A DNA stretch of 64,000 nt from Alishewanella jeotgali KCTC 22429 (GCF_000245735.1 NZ_AHTH01000012.1:1-64000); one strand, 5' to 3'. Counted from the stretch's first letter, positions 1 through 9,589 are shown. Numbers and translations are program-made. Notes: generated by a model from the sequence alone, not told the origin.

Positions 1-137
1 CGTCAGGCCAGCATTTTGCTTTCAGCTTCCTTCAGATCCTACCTCACGATAGGCACCCTTGCCGTTCAGCTAACACTTCCCCTTGCCGGGTGTGTAGAGG
101 ACTTTCACCTCCAAGTCACCTGCTAACCACCACAGTC
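1..137 (-). mobile_element. Probable 5' part of a group II intron (domain I), cut by window edge
   Basis: Read on the minus strand this stretch has the look of the conserved 5' domain of bacterial group II introns: GGTGAAAGTCC, then a CCGGCAAGGGG segment, a GTTAGCTGAACGGCAAGG segment and a GGATCTGAAGGAAGC segment, spaced as I remember them in proteobacterial introns. No protein is coded here; the reverse transcriptase/maturase would lie outside the window, beyond base 1. The exact 5' splice site is not clear and is placed near 130-140. The element lies just after the HiPIP terminator, in the same orientation. Recognition is from memory of the family, without an alignment. Confidence 0.55.
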
Positions 138-185
138 AGCAGATAGCGCCGGTCAAGGCGCTGCGCGCCATGCCCGGCGCACCAC

Positions 186-212
186 AAAAACGCCGGCAGC
201 AGGCCGGCGTTT
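186..212 (-). terminator. Rho-independent terminator of the HiPIP gene
   Basis: On the minus strand a GC-rich hairpin (AACGCCGGC with GCCGGCGTT, 3-4 base loop) is followed directly by a run of T. It lies 18 bases after the HiPIP stop codon. Confidence 0.8.
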
Positions 213-229
213 ATCCTCAAGGCGTTAGC

Positions 230-520
230 TTAAACCTTTTTCACCCAGGCAGCACACCAGCCTTCTGAGGCGACTAATTTGCCCGGGAAAATGGCGCAAG
301 GCCGCCATTCCTGGCCATCTTCACCCTGGATCAGGTTACAGTTACTGCATTTCTGACCTTCCACTTCCGACTTGTGGGTATAGCGCATGGCTGCCGCTAA
401 AGGGTCATCCAGCTTTAATTGCTCAGCGGCAAAGGCTCTGAGCGTGACACCGCCCAGCGTCATACCAATGACGGTACCGGCTGAGATTTTGAAAAAGTTA
501 CGACGGTTAATATTATTCAT
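230..520 (-). CDS. High-potential iron-sulfur protein (HiPIP), Tat-exported
   Basis: Small periplasmic electron carrier of 96 residues with one [4Fe-4S] cluster, usually passing electrons between the bc1 complex and a terminal oxidase or reaction centre. The N-terminus has a twin-arginine signal (RRNFFK followed by a hydrophobic stretch and AFAA). The mature part carries the four cluster cysteines in the HiPIP order: C-x2-C (CSNC), then CAIF, then a Cys near the C-terminus in GWCAAW. I chose the ATG at 520 because an AGGAG motif lies just upstream and because it places the RR motif near the start; a longer frame reaches 628 without support. The gene stands alone, with a terminator behind it. 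Confidence 0.92.
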   Translation of the reverse strand: MNNINRRNFFKISAGTVIGMTLGGVTLRAFAAEQLKLDDPLAAAMRYTHKSEVEGQKCSNCNLIQGEDGQEWRPCAIFPGKLVASEGWCAAWVKKV

Positions 521-823
521 TCGAACACTCCTGCATTGTAGTAAGGGCCGCTGGCCGTTGCCGGCTAACGCTGGTCTGCCCTGATTATCATACTGAGGAT
601 CCGTCTTTGCGGATTTGATAAGTATCAACTTAAGTTCGGCTTTTTAACCATAACAGCTATAGCGATACCCGGTGTAGGGTAGCAGACAATGGCCCGGGCT
701 GCGACCAGGCGGGACAGCTACGCGGCAGAAAGATTGCCAGCTGTGGCCTTTTTACGGCACACTAGCAACACCCCAGCGCCTGAACTCGCTCTGGCGCCCA
801 CTTCTGACTTATAAGAATAATAT
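521..823. other. Divergent intergenic region, HiPIP / DUF819
   Basis: 303 bases between two divergently transcribed genes. It should hold both promoters and the ribosome site of the HiPIP gene (at about 525-535). I see no repeat, RNA gene or convincing binding site. Confidence 0.5.
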
Positions 824-2062
824 ATGCAAGAAACCACTGTTTTGATCACCAACGATGCCGTCGTTCTTGGCCTGCTGGCGCTGATCCTGGGGCTGGTGTT
901 TTATACCAGTCACAGTGCTAACCGCTACTGTAAAGCTTTTTATCGTTATGTACCTGCCCTGCTGCTTTGCTACTTTATTCCGTCACTGCTAAACAGCTTT
1001 GGCATTATTGATGGGGAAGGCTCGGCCCTGTACAAGATGGCATCGCGCTATTTATTACCGGCCAGTCTGGTATTGCTGACGCTGAGTGTCGACTTTAAAG
1101 CCATTATTGGCCTTGGCCCGAAAGCGCTGATTATGTTTCTTACCGGCACCCTGGGGATTATTATTGGCGGTCCACTGGCACTTTTGATGCTGGGTAGCCT
1201 GTACCCCGAAGCACTGGGCGGTGATATCTGGCGTGGCATGAGTACTATCGCCGGTAGCTGGATTGGTGGTGGCGCCAATCAGGCCGCGATGAAAGAAGTG
1301 TTTGAAGTTGATGGCAGCATTTTCTCGGTGATGATTACCGTGGATGTCATAGTGGCTAATGTCTGGATGGCGGTGCTGTTGCTGATGGCCAGTCGCGCCA
1401 GCTATTTCGACCAGAAAACCGGTGCCGACACCAGTGCTATTCGTCATCTACAACAGAAGATCGAGAATTATCAGGCTCAGCATGCGCGCATTCCGACCAT
1501 GCATGATCTGATGCTGATCTTTGCCGTCGCCTTTGGCGTGACCGGTTTTTCACATTTAATTGCCGATATCGTTGCGCCCTGGATTGGCCGCGAAGCACCG
1601 GTGCTGGCAGACTATAGCCTGGCCAGTACCTTCTTCTGGCTGGTGGTGGTAGCCACCACCGTTGGCCTGATCCTGTCCGCAACCCGGGTCAGACAACTCG
1701 AGGCAGTAGGCGCCTCTAAAGTCGGCAGTGCTTTTTTGTATATCCTGGTAGCGACTATCGGTATGCATATGGATGTGACCGCCATTTTAGACTATCCCCT
1801 GATGTTTGTAGTCGGTATCGTCTGGATGGCCTTTCATGCCGGCCTGATGTTACTGGTGGCGAAATTGATTAAGGCACCGCTGTTTTATATGGCGGTAGGT
1901 AGCCAGGCGAATGTCGGTGGCGCCGCGTCGGCACCGGTGGTCGCTGCCGCCTTTCATCCATCTTTGGCGCCGGTGGGCGTACTATTGGCGATCCTCGGTT
2001 ATGGCCTGGGTACCTATGGCGCCTATCTGTGTGGCCTGTTACTGCGGATGGTGGCACCTTAA
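824..2062 (+). CDS. DUF819 family integral membrane protein
   Basis: A 412-residue inner-membrane protein with about ten to twelve hydrophobic segments. The family is recognised from the GSWIGGGANQAAMKE stretch at about residues 144-158 and the glycine-rich GSQANVGGAASAPV stretch near residue 360, both typical of DUF819 (YjcL-like) proteins. These resemble two-domain anion or amino-acid carriers, but the substrate is unknown. The ribosome site before the ATG is weak (AAGAATAAT). It is monocistronic, with a strong shared terminator before typA. Confidence 0.85.
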   Translation: MQETTVLITNDAVVLGLLALILGLVFYTSHSANRYCKAFYRYVPALLLCYFIPSLLNSFGIIDGEGSALYKMASRYLLPASLVLLTLSVDFKAIIGLGPKALIMFLTGTLGIIIGGPLALLMLGSLYPEALGGDIWRGMSTIAGSWIGGGANQAAMKEVFEVDGSIFSVMITVDVIVANVWMAVLLLMASRASYFDQKTGADTSAIRHLQQKIENYQAQHARIPTMHDLMLIFAVAFGVTGFSHLIADIVAPWIGREAPVLADYSLASTFFWLVVVATTVGLILSATRVRQLEAVGASKVGSAFLYILVATIGMHMDVTAILDYPLMFVVGIVWMAFHAGLMLLVAKLIKAPLFYMAVGSQANVGGAASAPVVAAAFHPSLAPVGVLLAILGYGLGTYGAYLCGLLLRMVAP

Positions 2063-2085
2063 AGCCTTGTTGTTAGCGCCGATAA

Positions 2086-2116
2086 AACAAAGCCCCGCGT
2101 TAAGCGGGGCTTTGTT
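2086..2116. terminator. Bidirectional terminator between DUF819 gene and typA
   Basis: A perfect 13-bp stem (AACAAAGCCCCGC / GCGGGGCTTTGTT) with a five-base loop sits between two convergent genes. The A/T flanks on both arms suit termination in either direction. Confidence 0.85.
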
Positions 2117-2133
2117 ATGTCACAGCAAAGCGC

Positions 2134-3969
2134 TTACTCTGACTGACGGCTGGCGCGTTTACGCTCGTTCTCGGTCAGGTGCTTTTTGCGAATGCGGATC
2201 GATTTTGGCGTCACTTCAACCAGTTCGTCGTCATCGATAAATTCCAGTGCGCTTTCTAGCGTCAGCTTGATCGGTGGCGTCAGGGTTAAGGCTTCGTCGG
2301 TACCGGCAGCCCGGATGTTGGTCAGCTGCTTACCTTTTAAACAGTTAACGGTCAGGTCATTGCTGCGGCTATGAATACCGATAATCTGGCCTTCGTACAC
2401 TTCGTCAGCATGGCTGGTAAACAAGCGACCACGCTCCTGCAGCGTAAACAGCGCATAAGCCAGCGCTTTACCGGTAGCGTTAGAGATCAGTACGCCGTTG
2501 TTACGCTGACCGATGTTACCGCCTTTAAAGTCACCGTAGTGATCAAAGGTGTGGTACATCAAACCGGTGCCAGAAGTCAGCGTCATAAACTCGGTACGGA
2601 AACCGATTAAACCGCGGCTTGGCATCACGAAGTCCATCCGGATCCGGCCTTTGCCATCCGGTTGCATATCGGTCATTTCGGCCTTACGCTCACCCATCTT
2701 CTCCATGATTGAGCCCTGATGCTGCTCTTCCACGTCGATGGTCACTACTTCAAACGGTTCCTGCTTCACGCCATCGACCATTTTCATGATCACTTCCGGC
2801 CGTGATACCGCTAATTCAAAGCCTTCGCGACGCATATTTTCAATTAATACGCCCAGGTGCAGTTCACCGCGGCCTGAAACCCGGAATTTATCGCCGTCTT
2901 CGGTTTCTTCTACTCGCAGTGCCACGTTATGCTTCAGCTCGTTGTTCAGGCGCTCCAAAATTTGGCGCGAAGTGACAAACTTACCTTCTTTACCAGCAAA
3001 CGGCGAGGTATTGACCTGGAAGGTCATGGTTACGGTCGGTTCATCAACCTGTAACGCCGGTAAAGCTTCAACCTTACTTGGGGCACAGATGGTATCAGAG
3101 ATTTTCAGCTCACCTAAACCGGTAAAAGCCACGATATCCCCAGCGGTGGCTTCCAGCGTTTCATGCCGTTCTAAGCCTAAATAACCGAATACCTGACCAA
3201 CCTTACCGTTACGCTTGCTACCGTCCGCGCCAACAATGGTGACCTGTTGGTTTGGCTTTAAAGTACCGCGTTTAATCCGGCCGATACCAATAATACCTAG
3301 GTAGCTGGAGTAATCCAGTTGCGATACCTGCACCTGAGTTTCGCCCTCCAGCTCAACTTTCGGTGGCTCAACGTATTTCACGATGGCTTCGAACAGATCC
3401 GTAATATCGTCTTTCTTCACATCGGCTTCTAACGATGCCCAGCCGTTTAAGCCTGAGGCATACACGATTGGGAAATCCAGTTGCTCATCTGAAGCACCCA
3501 GATTGTCGAACAGATCGAATACTTGATCGATAACCCAGTTGACCCGTGCACCCGGCTTATCAACTTTGTTGATGACTACGATTGGCTTTAAACCGTGGGC
3601 AAAGGCTTTTTGCGTCACAAAGCGGGTTTGTGGCATTGGGCCTTCAACGGCATCAACCAGCAGTAATACCGAGTCTGCCATAGAGAGTACCCGCTCTACC
3701 TCACCACCGAAGTCGGCGTGGCCAGGGGTATCCAGGATATTGATCTGATAGCCATTCCAGCGTACAGACGTATTTTTTGCCAGGATGGTAATACCCCGCT
3801 CAGATTCCTGAGCATTGGAGTCCATGATCCGCTCCTGCAGCTTGGCGCGCGAATCCAGGGTACCGGATTGCTGCAACAGCTTATCAACCATAGTAGTTTT
3901 ACCGTGGTCAACGTGGGCGATAATGGCAATATTACGAAGCTTGTCGATGGATGACGCTGTGACGCTCAT
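2134..3969 (-). CDS. typA: Ribosome-associated translational GTPase TypA/BipA
   Basis: A 611-residue translation-factor GTPase (E. coli BipA has 607) that binds the ribosome and helps 50S assembly and stress or cold adaptation. The G domain shows AHVDHGKTT (about residues 18-26), DTPGHADF and NKVDKPGA. These are followed by the EF-G-like domains and the TypA-specific C-terminus, whose landmarks are [13 protein letters not shown] and GTGLMYHTF. The ATG at 3969 is preceded by GAGGATAG and gives the usual family N-terminus. It is divergent from glnA, as in many gammaproteobacteria. Confidence 0.97.
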   Translation of the reverse strand: MSVTASSIDKLRNIAIIAHVDHGKTTMVDKLLQQSGTLDSRAKLQERIMDSNAQESERGITILAKNTSVRWNGYQINILDTPGHADFGGEVERVLSMADSVLLLVDAVEGPMPQTRFVTQKAFAHGLKPIVVINKVDKPGARVNWVIDQVFDLFDNLGASDEQLDFPIVYASGLNGWASLEADVKKDDITDLFEAIVKYVEPPKVELEGETQVQVSQLDYSSYLGIIGIGRIKRGTLKPNQQVTIVGADGSKRNGKVGQVFGYLGLERHETLEATAGDIVAFTGLGELKISDTICAPSKVEALPALQVDEPTVTMTFQVNTSPFAGKEGKFVTSRQILERLNNELKHNVALRVEETEDGDKFRVSGRGELHLGVLIENMRREGFELAVSRPEVIMKMVDGVKQEPFEVVTIDVEEQHQGSIMEKMGERKAEMTDMQPDGKGRIRMDFVMPSRGLIGFRTEFMTLTSGTGLMYHTFDHYGDFKGGNIGQRNNGVLISNATGKALAYALFTLQERGRLFTSHADEVYEGQIIGIHSRSNDLTVNCLKGKQLTNIRAAGTDEALTLTPPIKLTLESALEFIDDDELVEVTPKSIRIRKKHLTENERKRASRQSE

Positions 3970-4160
3970 GAATAACTATCCTCTGTGTGGCACTAGATGA
4001 CCAGAATGACCACCAGGCGAACGCAAATAAAAACTAAAGGGCGCATATTCTACTCTGTTTTCGCGCCGAAACAAAAAACTCCTGCAAGCATTTCGGTATT
4101 TTTTTTCGGCAGCCCCTTTTCGCCGCCGATAATTGACTACACTGAAACGGGTTAGCTTTA

Positions 4161-4175
4161 GCACCATTATGAAGC
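4161..4175 (+). promoter_or_regulatory. Weak second NtrC-like site upstream of glnA
   Basis: GCAC-N5-TGAAGC matches the left half of the NtrC consensus GCAC-N5-TGGTGC well and the right half poorly. It starts exactly 21 bases (two helical turns) before the perfect NtrC site at 4182, as expected for cooperative binding on one DNA face. Confidence 0.45.
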
Positions 4176-4181
4176 AGTTGC

Positions 4182-4196
4182 GCACCAAGTTGGTGC
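4182..4196 (+). promoter_or_regulatory. NtrC-binding site upstream of glnA
   Basis: GCACCAAGTTGGTGC is a perfect dyad matching the NtrC consensus GCAC-N5-TGGTGC. It lies about 80 bases before the sigma-54 promoter, a normal enhancer distance. Confidence 0.88.
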
Positions 4197-4259
4197 AACA
4201 CTAAGGCTTGGCGCAGCAGCCTTGCAAATTAAACCAATTAAATACAACACCTTAAGATA

Positions 4260-4276
4260 TTGGCATATATCTGGCA
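4260..4276 (+). promoter_or_regulatory. Sigma-54 promoter of glnA
   Basis: TTGGCATATATCTGGCA has the invariant GG (4262-4263) and GC (4274-4275) ten bases apart, with a good -24 TTGGCA and a near-consensus -12. Transcription would start near 4287, leaving a leader of about 45 bases before the glnA start. Confidence 0.75.
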
Positions 4277-4331
4277 TTTAACAGGGCAACCAACCGGATA
4301 TTTGCTCAAAATGGGTCACTTGGAGGAATAC

Positions 4332-5741
4332 ATGTCTGTAGAAAACGTACTGAAATTAATCAAAGAGAACGAGGTTAAATTTGTTGACCTGCGTTTTACC
4401 GATACTAAAGGTAAAGAGCAGCATGTAACGGTACCGGTCAGCCAGATCTCAGAGAGCACCTTTGAAGACGGCAAGATGTTTGATGGTTCTTCTATCATGG
4501 GCTGGAAAGGTATCAATGACTCAGACATGATCCTGTTACCGGACCCAACCACTGCCGTGCTGGACCCGTTTTTTGAAGAAACCACGCTGAATATCACCTG
4601 CGACGTCATTGAACCAAGCACTATGCAAGGTTATGACCGCGATCCACGTTCTATCGCCAAACGTGCCGAAGACTATCTGAAGTCAACCGGTATTGCCGAT
4701 ACCGTGCTGTTTGGCCCGGAACCAGAATTCTTTATGTTCGACGATATTCGTTTCGAAACCAATATGTCGGGCTCATTCTTTAAAATTAACTCTACGGAAG
4801 CCGCCTGGAACTCAGGTACCGCTTACGAAGAGGGTAACAAAGGCCACCGTCCGGGCGTTAAAGGCGGTTACTTCCCGTTACCACCGGTAGACTCAGGCCA
4901 TGACATCCGTAGCGCCATGTGTATGGTGCTGGAAGAAATGGGTCAGGTAGTCGAAGCTCACCACCATGAAGTCGCCACTGCCGGTCAGAACGAAATCGCG
5001 ACCCGTTTCAATACCTTAACCAAAAAAGCCGATGAAATTCAGCAGTTAAAGTATGTGATCCATAACGTGGCACACCTGTATGGCAAAACTGTTACCTTTA
5101 TGCCAAAACCACTGGTTGGCGATAACGGTTCAGGTATGCACTGTCACCAGTCACTGGCTAAAGACGGCGTCAACCTGTTTGCTGGTGATAAATATGCCGG
5201 TTTATCTGAGCTGGCGCTGTACTACATTGGCGGTATTATCAAACACGCTAAAGCGCTGAACGCCTTTACTAACCCGTCAACCAACTCGTACAAGCGTCTG
5301 GTTCCGCACTTTGAAGCCCCGGTGATGCTGGCTTACTCTGCCCGTAACCGTTCTGCGTCAATCCGGATCCCGCTGGTACCAAGCGCCAAAGCCCGTCGTA
5401 TTGAGTGTCGTTTCCCGGATCCGGCCGCTAACCCATATCTGGCCTTTGCTGCCCAGTTAATGGCCGGTATTGACGGTATTCAGAATAAGATCCACCCAGG
5501 CGATGCGATGGATAAAGATCTGTACGATCTGCCAGCAGAAGAAGCAGCTAACATTCCACAGGTTGCTACCTCGCTGGATGAGGCCCTGAACGAGCTGGAT
5601 AAAAACCGCGCCATCTTCACCAAGGGCGGCGTAATGTCAGACGATATGATTGATGCTTACATCGCTATCAAGCGCGCCGAAGCCCGCAAAGTATCGATGG
5701 CAGTACATCCACTGGAATTCGAACTGTACTACAGCGTTTAA
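4332..5741 (+). CDS. glnA: Glutamine synthetase, type I
   Basis: Catalyses ATP-dependent condensation of ammonia with glutamate as a dodecamer. The product is 469 residues, the same length as the E. coli enzyme. Visible landmarks are the beta-grasp start, [20 protein letters not shown], the metal/ATP motif [16 protein letters not shown] and the NRSASIRIP substrate motif. The adenylylation-site region (KDLYDLP) is also present, so control by GlnE is expected. The ATG at 4332 follows GGAGG and starts the standard [11 protein letters not shown]-terminus; an in-frame extension to 4260 would run through the promoter. Expression is probably driven by NtrC and sigma-54. Confidence 0.98.
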   Translation: MSVENVLKLIKENEVKFVDLRFTDTKGKEQHVTVPVSQISESTFEDGKMFDGSSIMGWKGINDSDMILLPDPTTAVLDPFFEETTLNITCDVIEPSTMQGYDRDPRSIAKRAEDYLKSTGIADTVLFGPEPEFFMFDDIRFETNMSGSFFKINSTEAAWNSGTAYEEGNKGHRPGVKGGYFPLPPVDSGHDIRSAMCMVLEEMGQVVEAHHHEVATAGQNEIATRFNTLTKKADEIQQLKYVIHNVAHLYGKTVTFMPKPLVGDNGSGMHCHQSLAKDGVNLFAGDKYAGLSELALYYIGGIIKHAKALNAFTNPSTNSYKRLVPHFEAPVMLAYSARNRSASIRIPLVPSAKARRIECRFPDPAANPYLAFAAQLMAGIDGIQNKIHPGDAMDKDLYDLPAEEAANIPQVATSLDEALNELDKNRAIFTKGGVMSDDMIDAYIAIKRAEARKVSMAVHPLEFELYYSV

Positions 5742-5775
5742 ATCTTGATCTGACTAGTAATAAATGGTTAGAACA

Positions 5776-5803
5776 CAAAGCTCACTTCGGTGAGCTTTTT
5801 TTT
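5776..5803 (+). terminator. glnA terminator
   Basis: An AAGCTCAC / GTGAGCTT stem with a UUCG tetraloop is followed by eight T, 35 bases after the glnA stop. Confidence 0.93.
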
Positions 5804-5876
5804 GTAGAAAATTTAACATTTTCCGGCTAAAGTTATAAAACGACGTCAGGAAGACATAGCATGGGAATAAGGGTAG

Positions 5877-6392
5877 ATGCGCCATTTTTTAATAGTAGTT
5901 ATCTTATATTCATTATCATTCCCGGCATTAGCCCAGGAAAAGCGTATCTATGTCAGCCGTGACGCTAATGGCGTAGTAATCTTTTCAGATAGCCCATCCC
6001 CCGGTGCAGAGGAAATAACGCTTACGGTGCGTCCTAATCTGATGGAAGCAACCGAAGTACGACCAATAGAGAAAAAAGCTCCCGCGCCTGAAGCATTTAA
6101 AGTTGAAATAACTCAGCCTCTGGACCAAGCGACCGTACGAGATAATACGGGCTCAGTTTATATCGAGGGTCGCATTCAACCTCGTTTCCAGCGAGGCTTT
6201 CGCGTCCGTTTAGTCTTTGACGGCTTAGCTTATGGCGAACCTCAAAATACTACGGTTTTCGTGCTTCGGGATATCGACCGCGGCGCTCATACTATCCAAC
6301 TCGAACTTATCGACCAAAACGGCAAGCTAATTGCAATAAGTCCTGTCACAACCTTTTATTTGCATCGGGCCAGCGTAATTTCACCAAATTAG
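5877..6392 (+). CDS. DUF4124 domain-containing periplasmic protein
   Basis: A 171-residue secreted protein. Residues 1-19 form a signal peptide ending in ALAQ. Residues of about 20-50 (RIYVSRDANGVVIFSDSP) fit the DUF4124 domain, a short beta domain found in many gammaproteobacterial envelope proteins. The rest resembles a beta-sandwich with no catalytic motif that I can see. Homologues often sit between glnA and ntrB, as here, but no role in nitrogen control is established. Base composition is slightly more AT-rich than in its neighbours. Confidence 0.8.
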   Translation: MRHFLIVVILYSLSFPALAQEKRIYVSRDANGVVIFSDSPSPGAEEITLTVRPNLMEATEVRPIEKKAPAPEAFKVEITQPLDQATVRDNTGSVYIEGRIQPRFQRGFRVRLVFDGLAYGEPQNTTVFVLRDIDRGAHTIQLELIDQNGKLIAISPVTTFYLHRASVISPN

Positions 6393-6442
6393 TGCAAAGC
6401 CAGTGTAATCCGACTTCAGTCGGGCTAAACTGCCGCTCACAA

Positions 6443-6457
6443 GCACCGATTTGGTGC
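6443..6457 (+). promoter_or_regulatory. NtrC-binding site in front of ntrB
   Basis: GCACCGATTTGGTGC fits GCAC-N5-TGGTGC exactly. It ends 11 bases before the ntrB ATG and adjoins its ribosome site (AAAGGAGGGG). In E. coli an NtrC site at the glnL promoter represses ntrBC; the position here suggests the same autorepression. Confidence 0.85.
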
Positions 6458-6468
6458 AAAGGAGGGGT

Positions 6469-7530
6469 ATGACAGCACACGCAAGCAGCCAGGGCTTGAC
6501 CGAGCAGCTCACCACTGCAGTACTGGTGTTGGATAGCCAGTTACAGATTTGTTATTTCAATACCGCCAGCTGTGCGGTATTAGGGCTGGGCGAAAAACGT
6601 CTGGCGCAACATTATTTTCCGGCCTTATTCCAGCATCTGGATTTAAAAGCAAGCCACTTACACAATGCTTTATTGCACCGCCAATCCTTTAGTGTTGGCG
6701 ATGTGCAGGCGGTGACTATCGACGGCCGCCTGTTACTGCTGGATATTGCGGTAACCCTGCTGGAGCAGGAACAGCCGCAGTTGTTGCTGGAACTGAGACA
6801 AGTCGAGCAGCAGCGCAAGATTAGTATGGAAAATCTGCAACAACATCAGCATCTGGCTGCCCGCGAGCTGGTGCGCAATCTGGCACATGAAATTAAAAAC
6901 CCGCTCGGCGGCCTGCGTGGCGCGGCACAATTGCTGGAAGAGTCGCTGAATGACGAACAAAAAGAGTACACCCAGCTCATCATTGCTCAGGCCGATCGCT
7001 TGCGCAATCTGGTGGACCGCTTACTGGGCCCGTACCGGCCACCGCAGCGTATCCTGAGCAATTTACATCAGATGGCCGAGCAGGTACTGCAACTGGCGCA
7101 AATTGATAATCCGGCGCCGATCCGTTTTCACCGCGACTATGATCCCAGTATTCCGGATTTTTACTTTGACCCTGAGCTGTTACAGCAGGCGCTGCTGAAT
7201 ATCGTGCGTAATGCCCAGCAAGCATTGCAGGACGGCGGCGATATTACGTTGCAAAGCCGTATTCTGTCGCAGCACACCCTGCACGGCAAAAGATACAAAC
7301 TGGTCGCCTGTATTAAAGTGATTGATAACGGGCCGGGGATCCCGGCGGAGATCCGCGATACCCTATTCTATCCGATGGTCAGTGGCAAAGCCGGCGGCAC
7401 CGGCCTTGGTCTGTCCATCGCGCAAACCCTGATCCATCAACAACGTGGCTGGATCGACTGCGAAAGCTGGCCCGGTCACACCGCCTTTATGCTTTATCTG
7501 CCAATTTCAGACTATGAGGAAGCACCATGA
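6469..7530 (+). CDS. glnL: Nitrogen regulation sensor kinase NtrB
   Basis: A cytosolic histidine kinase/phosphatase of 353 residues that controls NtrC phosphorylation in response to PII. It has an N-terminal PAS domain (about residues 10-120) and no membrane segment. The phosphoacceptor motif is the NtrB-specific HEIKNPLGGLRGAAQLL near residue 145, and the ATPase N-, G1- and G2-boxes follow (NIVRNAQQAL, DNGPGIP, GGTGLGLS). The ATG at 6469 is chosen for its strong AGGAGG ribosome site. The ntrC start overlaps its stop by four bases. Confidence 0.96.
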   Translation: MTAHASSQGLTEQLTTAVLVLDSQLQICYFNTASCAVLGLGEKRLAQHYFPALFQHLDLKASHLHNALLHRQSFSVGDVQAVTIDGRLLLLDIAVTLLEQEQPQLLLELRQVEQQRKISMENLQQHQHLAARELVRNLAHEIKNPLGGLRGAAQLLEESLNDEQKEYTQLIIAQADRLRNLVDRLLGPYRPPQRILSNLHQMAEQVLQLAQIDNPAPIRFHRDYDPSIPDFYFDPELLQQALLNIVRNAQQALQDGGDITLQSRILSQHTLHGKRYKLVACIKVIDNGPGIPAEIRDTLFYPMVSGKAGGTGLGLSIAQTLIHQQRGWIDCESWPGHTAFMLYLPISDYEEAP

Positions 7531-8939
7531 AACAGGATGTCTGGATCATTGACGATGATAATTCTATTCGCTGGGTACTGGAAAAGGCGCTGAGCCGCAG
7601 TGCCATTGACTGCGAAAGTTTTGCCTCAGCCGATCTGATGTTACAGCGGCTGGAATATGAACAGCCGGCGGTCGTGGTATCCGATATCCGGATGCCGGGT
7701 ACCGATGGTATGGAGCTGTTGAGCCGTTTACAGCAACTAAGTCCGGAATTGCCGGTGATCATTATGACGGCGCATTCGGATCTGGACAGTGCGGTCAACG
7801 CCTTTAAACGGGGCGCCTTCGAGTATCTGCCGAAACCCTTTGACGTGAACGATGCCGTCAGCCTGATCAGCCGCGCGCTGGAGCATAGCAAAAACCGGCG
7901 CGCCAAACAGCAGCCGGCAGCACCGCTGCTCAGTACCGAAATTATTGGTGAAGCGCCGGCGATGCAGGAAGTGTTTCGAGCCATCGGCCGCCTGGCCCGC
8001 TCCAGTATCAGTGTGCTGATTAATGGCCAGTCCGGTACCGGTAAAGAGCTGGTGGCGCGGGCACTGCATAAACACAGTCCACGCCATGAACAGCCTTTTA
8101 TTGCGCTGAATATGGCCGCAATCCCGAAGGATCTGATCGAGTCTGAACTCTTTGGCCATGAAAAGGGTGCCTTTACCGGTGCTCAGAATGCCCGTAAAGG
8201 CCGCTTTGAGCAGGCCGATGGTGGCACCCTGTTTCTGGATGAAATCGGCGATATGCCGCTGGACGTACAAACCCGGCTGCTGCGGGTGCTGGCCGATGGC
8301 CAGTTTTACCGGGTCGGTGGCCATCAACCGGTAAACGTCGATGTGCGGATCATTGCCGCGACACACCAGGATTTAGAGCAACTGGCGGCGCAGGGCAAGT
8401 TCCGGGAAGACTTATTCCACCGCTTAAATGTGATCCGTATTCATCTGCCGTCCCTGAAAGATCGCCGCGAAGATATCGGTAAACTCGCGCGGCACTTTTT
8501 ACAGCAAGCAGCAACCGAACTGAATGTGGAAGCCAAAACGCTAAGTAAGGAAGCCGAGCAGGTGCTGACCCGGCTTGACTGGCCGGGCAATGTGCGGCAA
8601 CTGGAAAATACCTGTCGCTGGTTAACCGTGATGGCCAGTGGCAAGCATATCGTGGTGGCGGACTTGCCGCCAGAATTACTGCAGCAACCGAAAGCTCAGC
8701 CGAAACTGAGTAGCGCTGAGGGCCATACCGATTGGCAAAGTTTATTGGCGGCCTGGGTCAGCGAGCGCCTGGCAGCCGGTCAGGATAATATCCTTGACGA
8801 AGCCGCACCAGCCTTTGAGAAAATTGTGCTGGAACAGGCGCTGCGTTATACACACGGCCATAAACAGGAAGCGGCCCGCAAACTGGGTTGGGGCCGCAAT
8901 ACGTTAACCCGCAAGCTGAAAGAGCTGGGGGTAGAATAG
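7527..8939 (+). CDS. glnG: Nitrogen regulation response regulator NtrC
   Basis: A sigma-54 enhancer-binding activator of 470 residues (E. coli 469). The receiver domain carries the acceptor Asp53 in SDIRMPG and a Lys in LPKPFD. The AAA+ domain has GQSGTGKE (Walker A), the sigma-54 contact loop [15 protein letters not shown] (Walker B) and an arginine-finger region. The Fis-type helix-turn-helix at the end reads [19 protein letters not shown]. Its targets in this window are the dyads before glnA and ntrB. It is translationally coupled to ntrB through an ATGA overlap. Confidence 0.97.
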   Translation: MKQDVWIIDDDNSIRWVLEKALSRSAIDCESFASADLMLQRLEYEQPAVVVSDIRMPGTDGMELLSRLQQLSPELPVIIMTAHSDLDSAVNAFKRGAFEYLPKPFDVNDAVSLISRALEHSKNRRAKQQPAAPLLSTEIIGEAPAMQEVFRAIGRLARSSISVLINGQSGTGKELVARALHKHSPRHEQPFIALNMAAIPKDLIESELFGHEKGAFTGAQNARKGRFEQADGGTLFLDEIGDMPLDVQTRLLRVLADGQFYRVGGHQPVNVDVRIIAATHQDLEQLAAQGKFREDLFHRLNVIRIHLPSLKDRREDIGKLARHFLQQAATELNVEAKTLSKEAEQVLTRLDWPGNVRQLENTCRWLTVMASGKHIVVADLPPELLQQPKAQPKLSSAEGHTDWQSLLAAWVSERLAAGQDNILDEAAPAFEKIVLEQALRYTHGHKQEAARKLGWGRNTLTRKLKELGVE

Positions 8940-8959
8940 CTACCTGAGCTGGTTGACGT

Positions 8960-9448
8960 TTAGCCCGCGTTCGCCGGCTGCCGGGCTTTGCGTTCTTTTC
9001 GCTCGCCCGAATGCTGACGCCATGGTTTGCCCTCGCCGCTTTGGCGTTGACTACGCAGCTCTGCCAATTGCTGCCGTTGTTCCGGCGTTAACAGCTGATG
9101 GATTTGATGCTGTAACTTTAAGCGCGCTAACTGGTGCTGCTCACGTTGCTCTGCACGCTGTGCCAGCAGTTGTTGCGCCGCCAGCTCGTCAAACTGTGGC
9201 GCGTCCAGCAGCTGTTGCATGGCTTCTGGATTACGCTGTTGTTGCCGGGCTTCGCGATGTTGCTGCATCAAACTCTGGATTTGTGCCCGCTGTTCAGCAC
9301 TCAGATCCAATTGCTTTAATGGCAGCATAGTTCGCTCATGCCGCTGTCCCTCACCCTGCCAGCCTTTGCCAGGATGCGCCAGCGCCAGTGGGCTGCTTAA
9401 CAGTAATACAGTACTTAAGGTCAAAATTAAGGTATTCGTTTTCATCAT
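8960..9448 (-). CDS. cpxP: CpxP/Spy-family periplasmic protein
   Basis: A periplasmic, mostly helical protein of 162 residues with a signal peptide ending in ALAHP. It contains the two LTxxQ-like repeats of the CpxP/Spy family, seen as DLSAEQRAQIQ and LLTPEQRQQLAEL, with a Q/R-rich chain between. CpxP binds the sensor CpxA and restrains it, and also acts as a chaperone. The divergent position next to cpxRA and the shared CpxR box support the name. Two in-frame ATGs (9448 and 9445) fit the GGAG motif about equally well; a GTG further upstream overlaps that motif. Confidence 0.82.
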   Translation of the reverse strand: MMKTNTLILTLSTVLLLSSPLALAHPGKGWQGEGQRHERTMLPLKQLDLSAEQRAQIQSLMQQHREARQQQRNPEAMQQLLDAPQFDELAAQQLLAQRAEQREQHQLARLKLQHQIHQLLTPEQRQQLAELRSQRQSGEGKPWRQHSGERKERKARQPANAG

Positions 9449-9512
9449 CTGCACTCCGCTTGGTTGACGCTTTCAGTTTAGCGCCGCTATTGCAAAGCAA
9501 CGCAAAGCCAGC

Positions 9513-9528
9513 GTAAAGGTTCTGTAAA
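9513..9528. promoter_or_regulatory. CpxR box between cpxP and cpxR
   Basis: GTAAA-N6-GTAAA is a direct repeat close to the CpxR consensus GTAAA-N5-GTAAA. It lies in the divergent gap, and related GCAAAG copies sit just upstream. It is likely to serve cpxP and autoregulate cpxRA. Confidence 0.75.
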
Positions 9529-9589
9529 GGCCCTGACATTGCCCAGTCAAGCACGTAAACTGCAATTGTGATCACCTTTGAGGTATAAG

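Larger units (their letters stand above)
3970..4331. other. typA/glnA divergent intergenic region
   Basis: 362 bases without a gene. The left part holds the typA promoter and leader. The right part carries the NtrC sites and the sigma-54 promoter of glnA, listed separately. No other structure is evident. Confidence 0.6.

Noticed and set aside
4201-4223. TTGGCGC ... CCTTGCA as a sigma-54 promoter of glnA
   Set aside because: The GG and GC are 12 bases apart, not ten; the site at 4260 has the right spacing.
8953-9330. Plus-strand frame opposite cpxP
   Set aside because: Antisense to a signal-peptide-bearing CpxP-family gene with clear motifs; it has no family likeness of its own.
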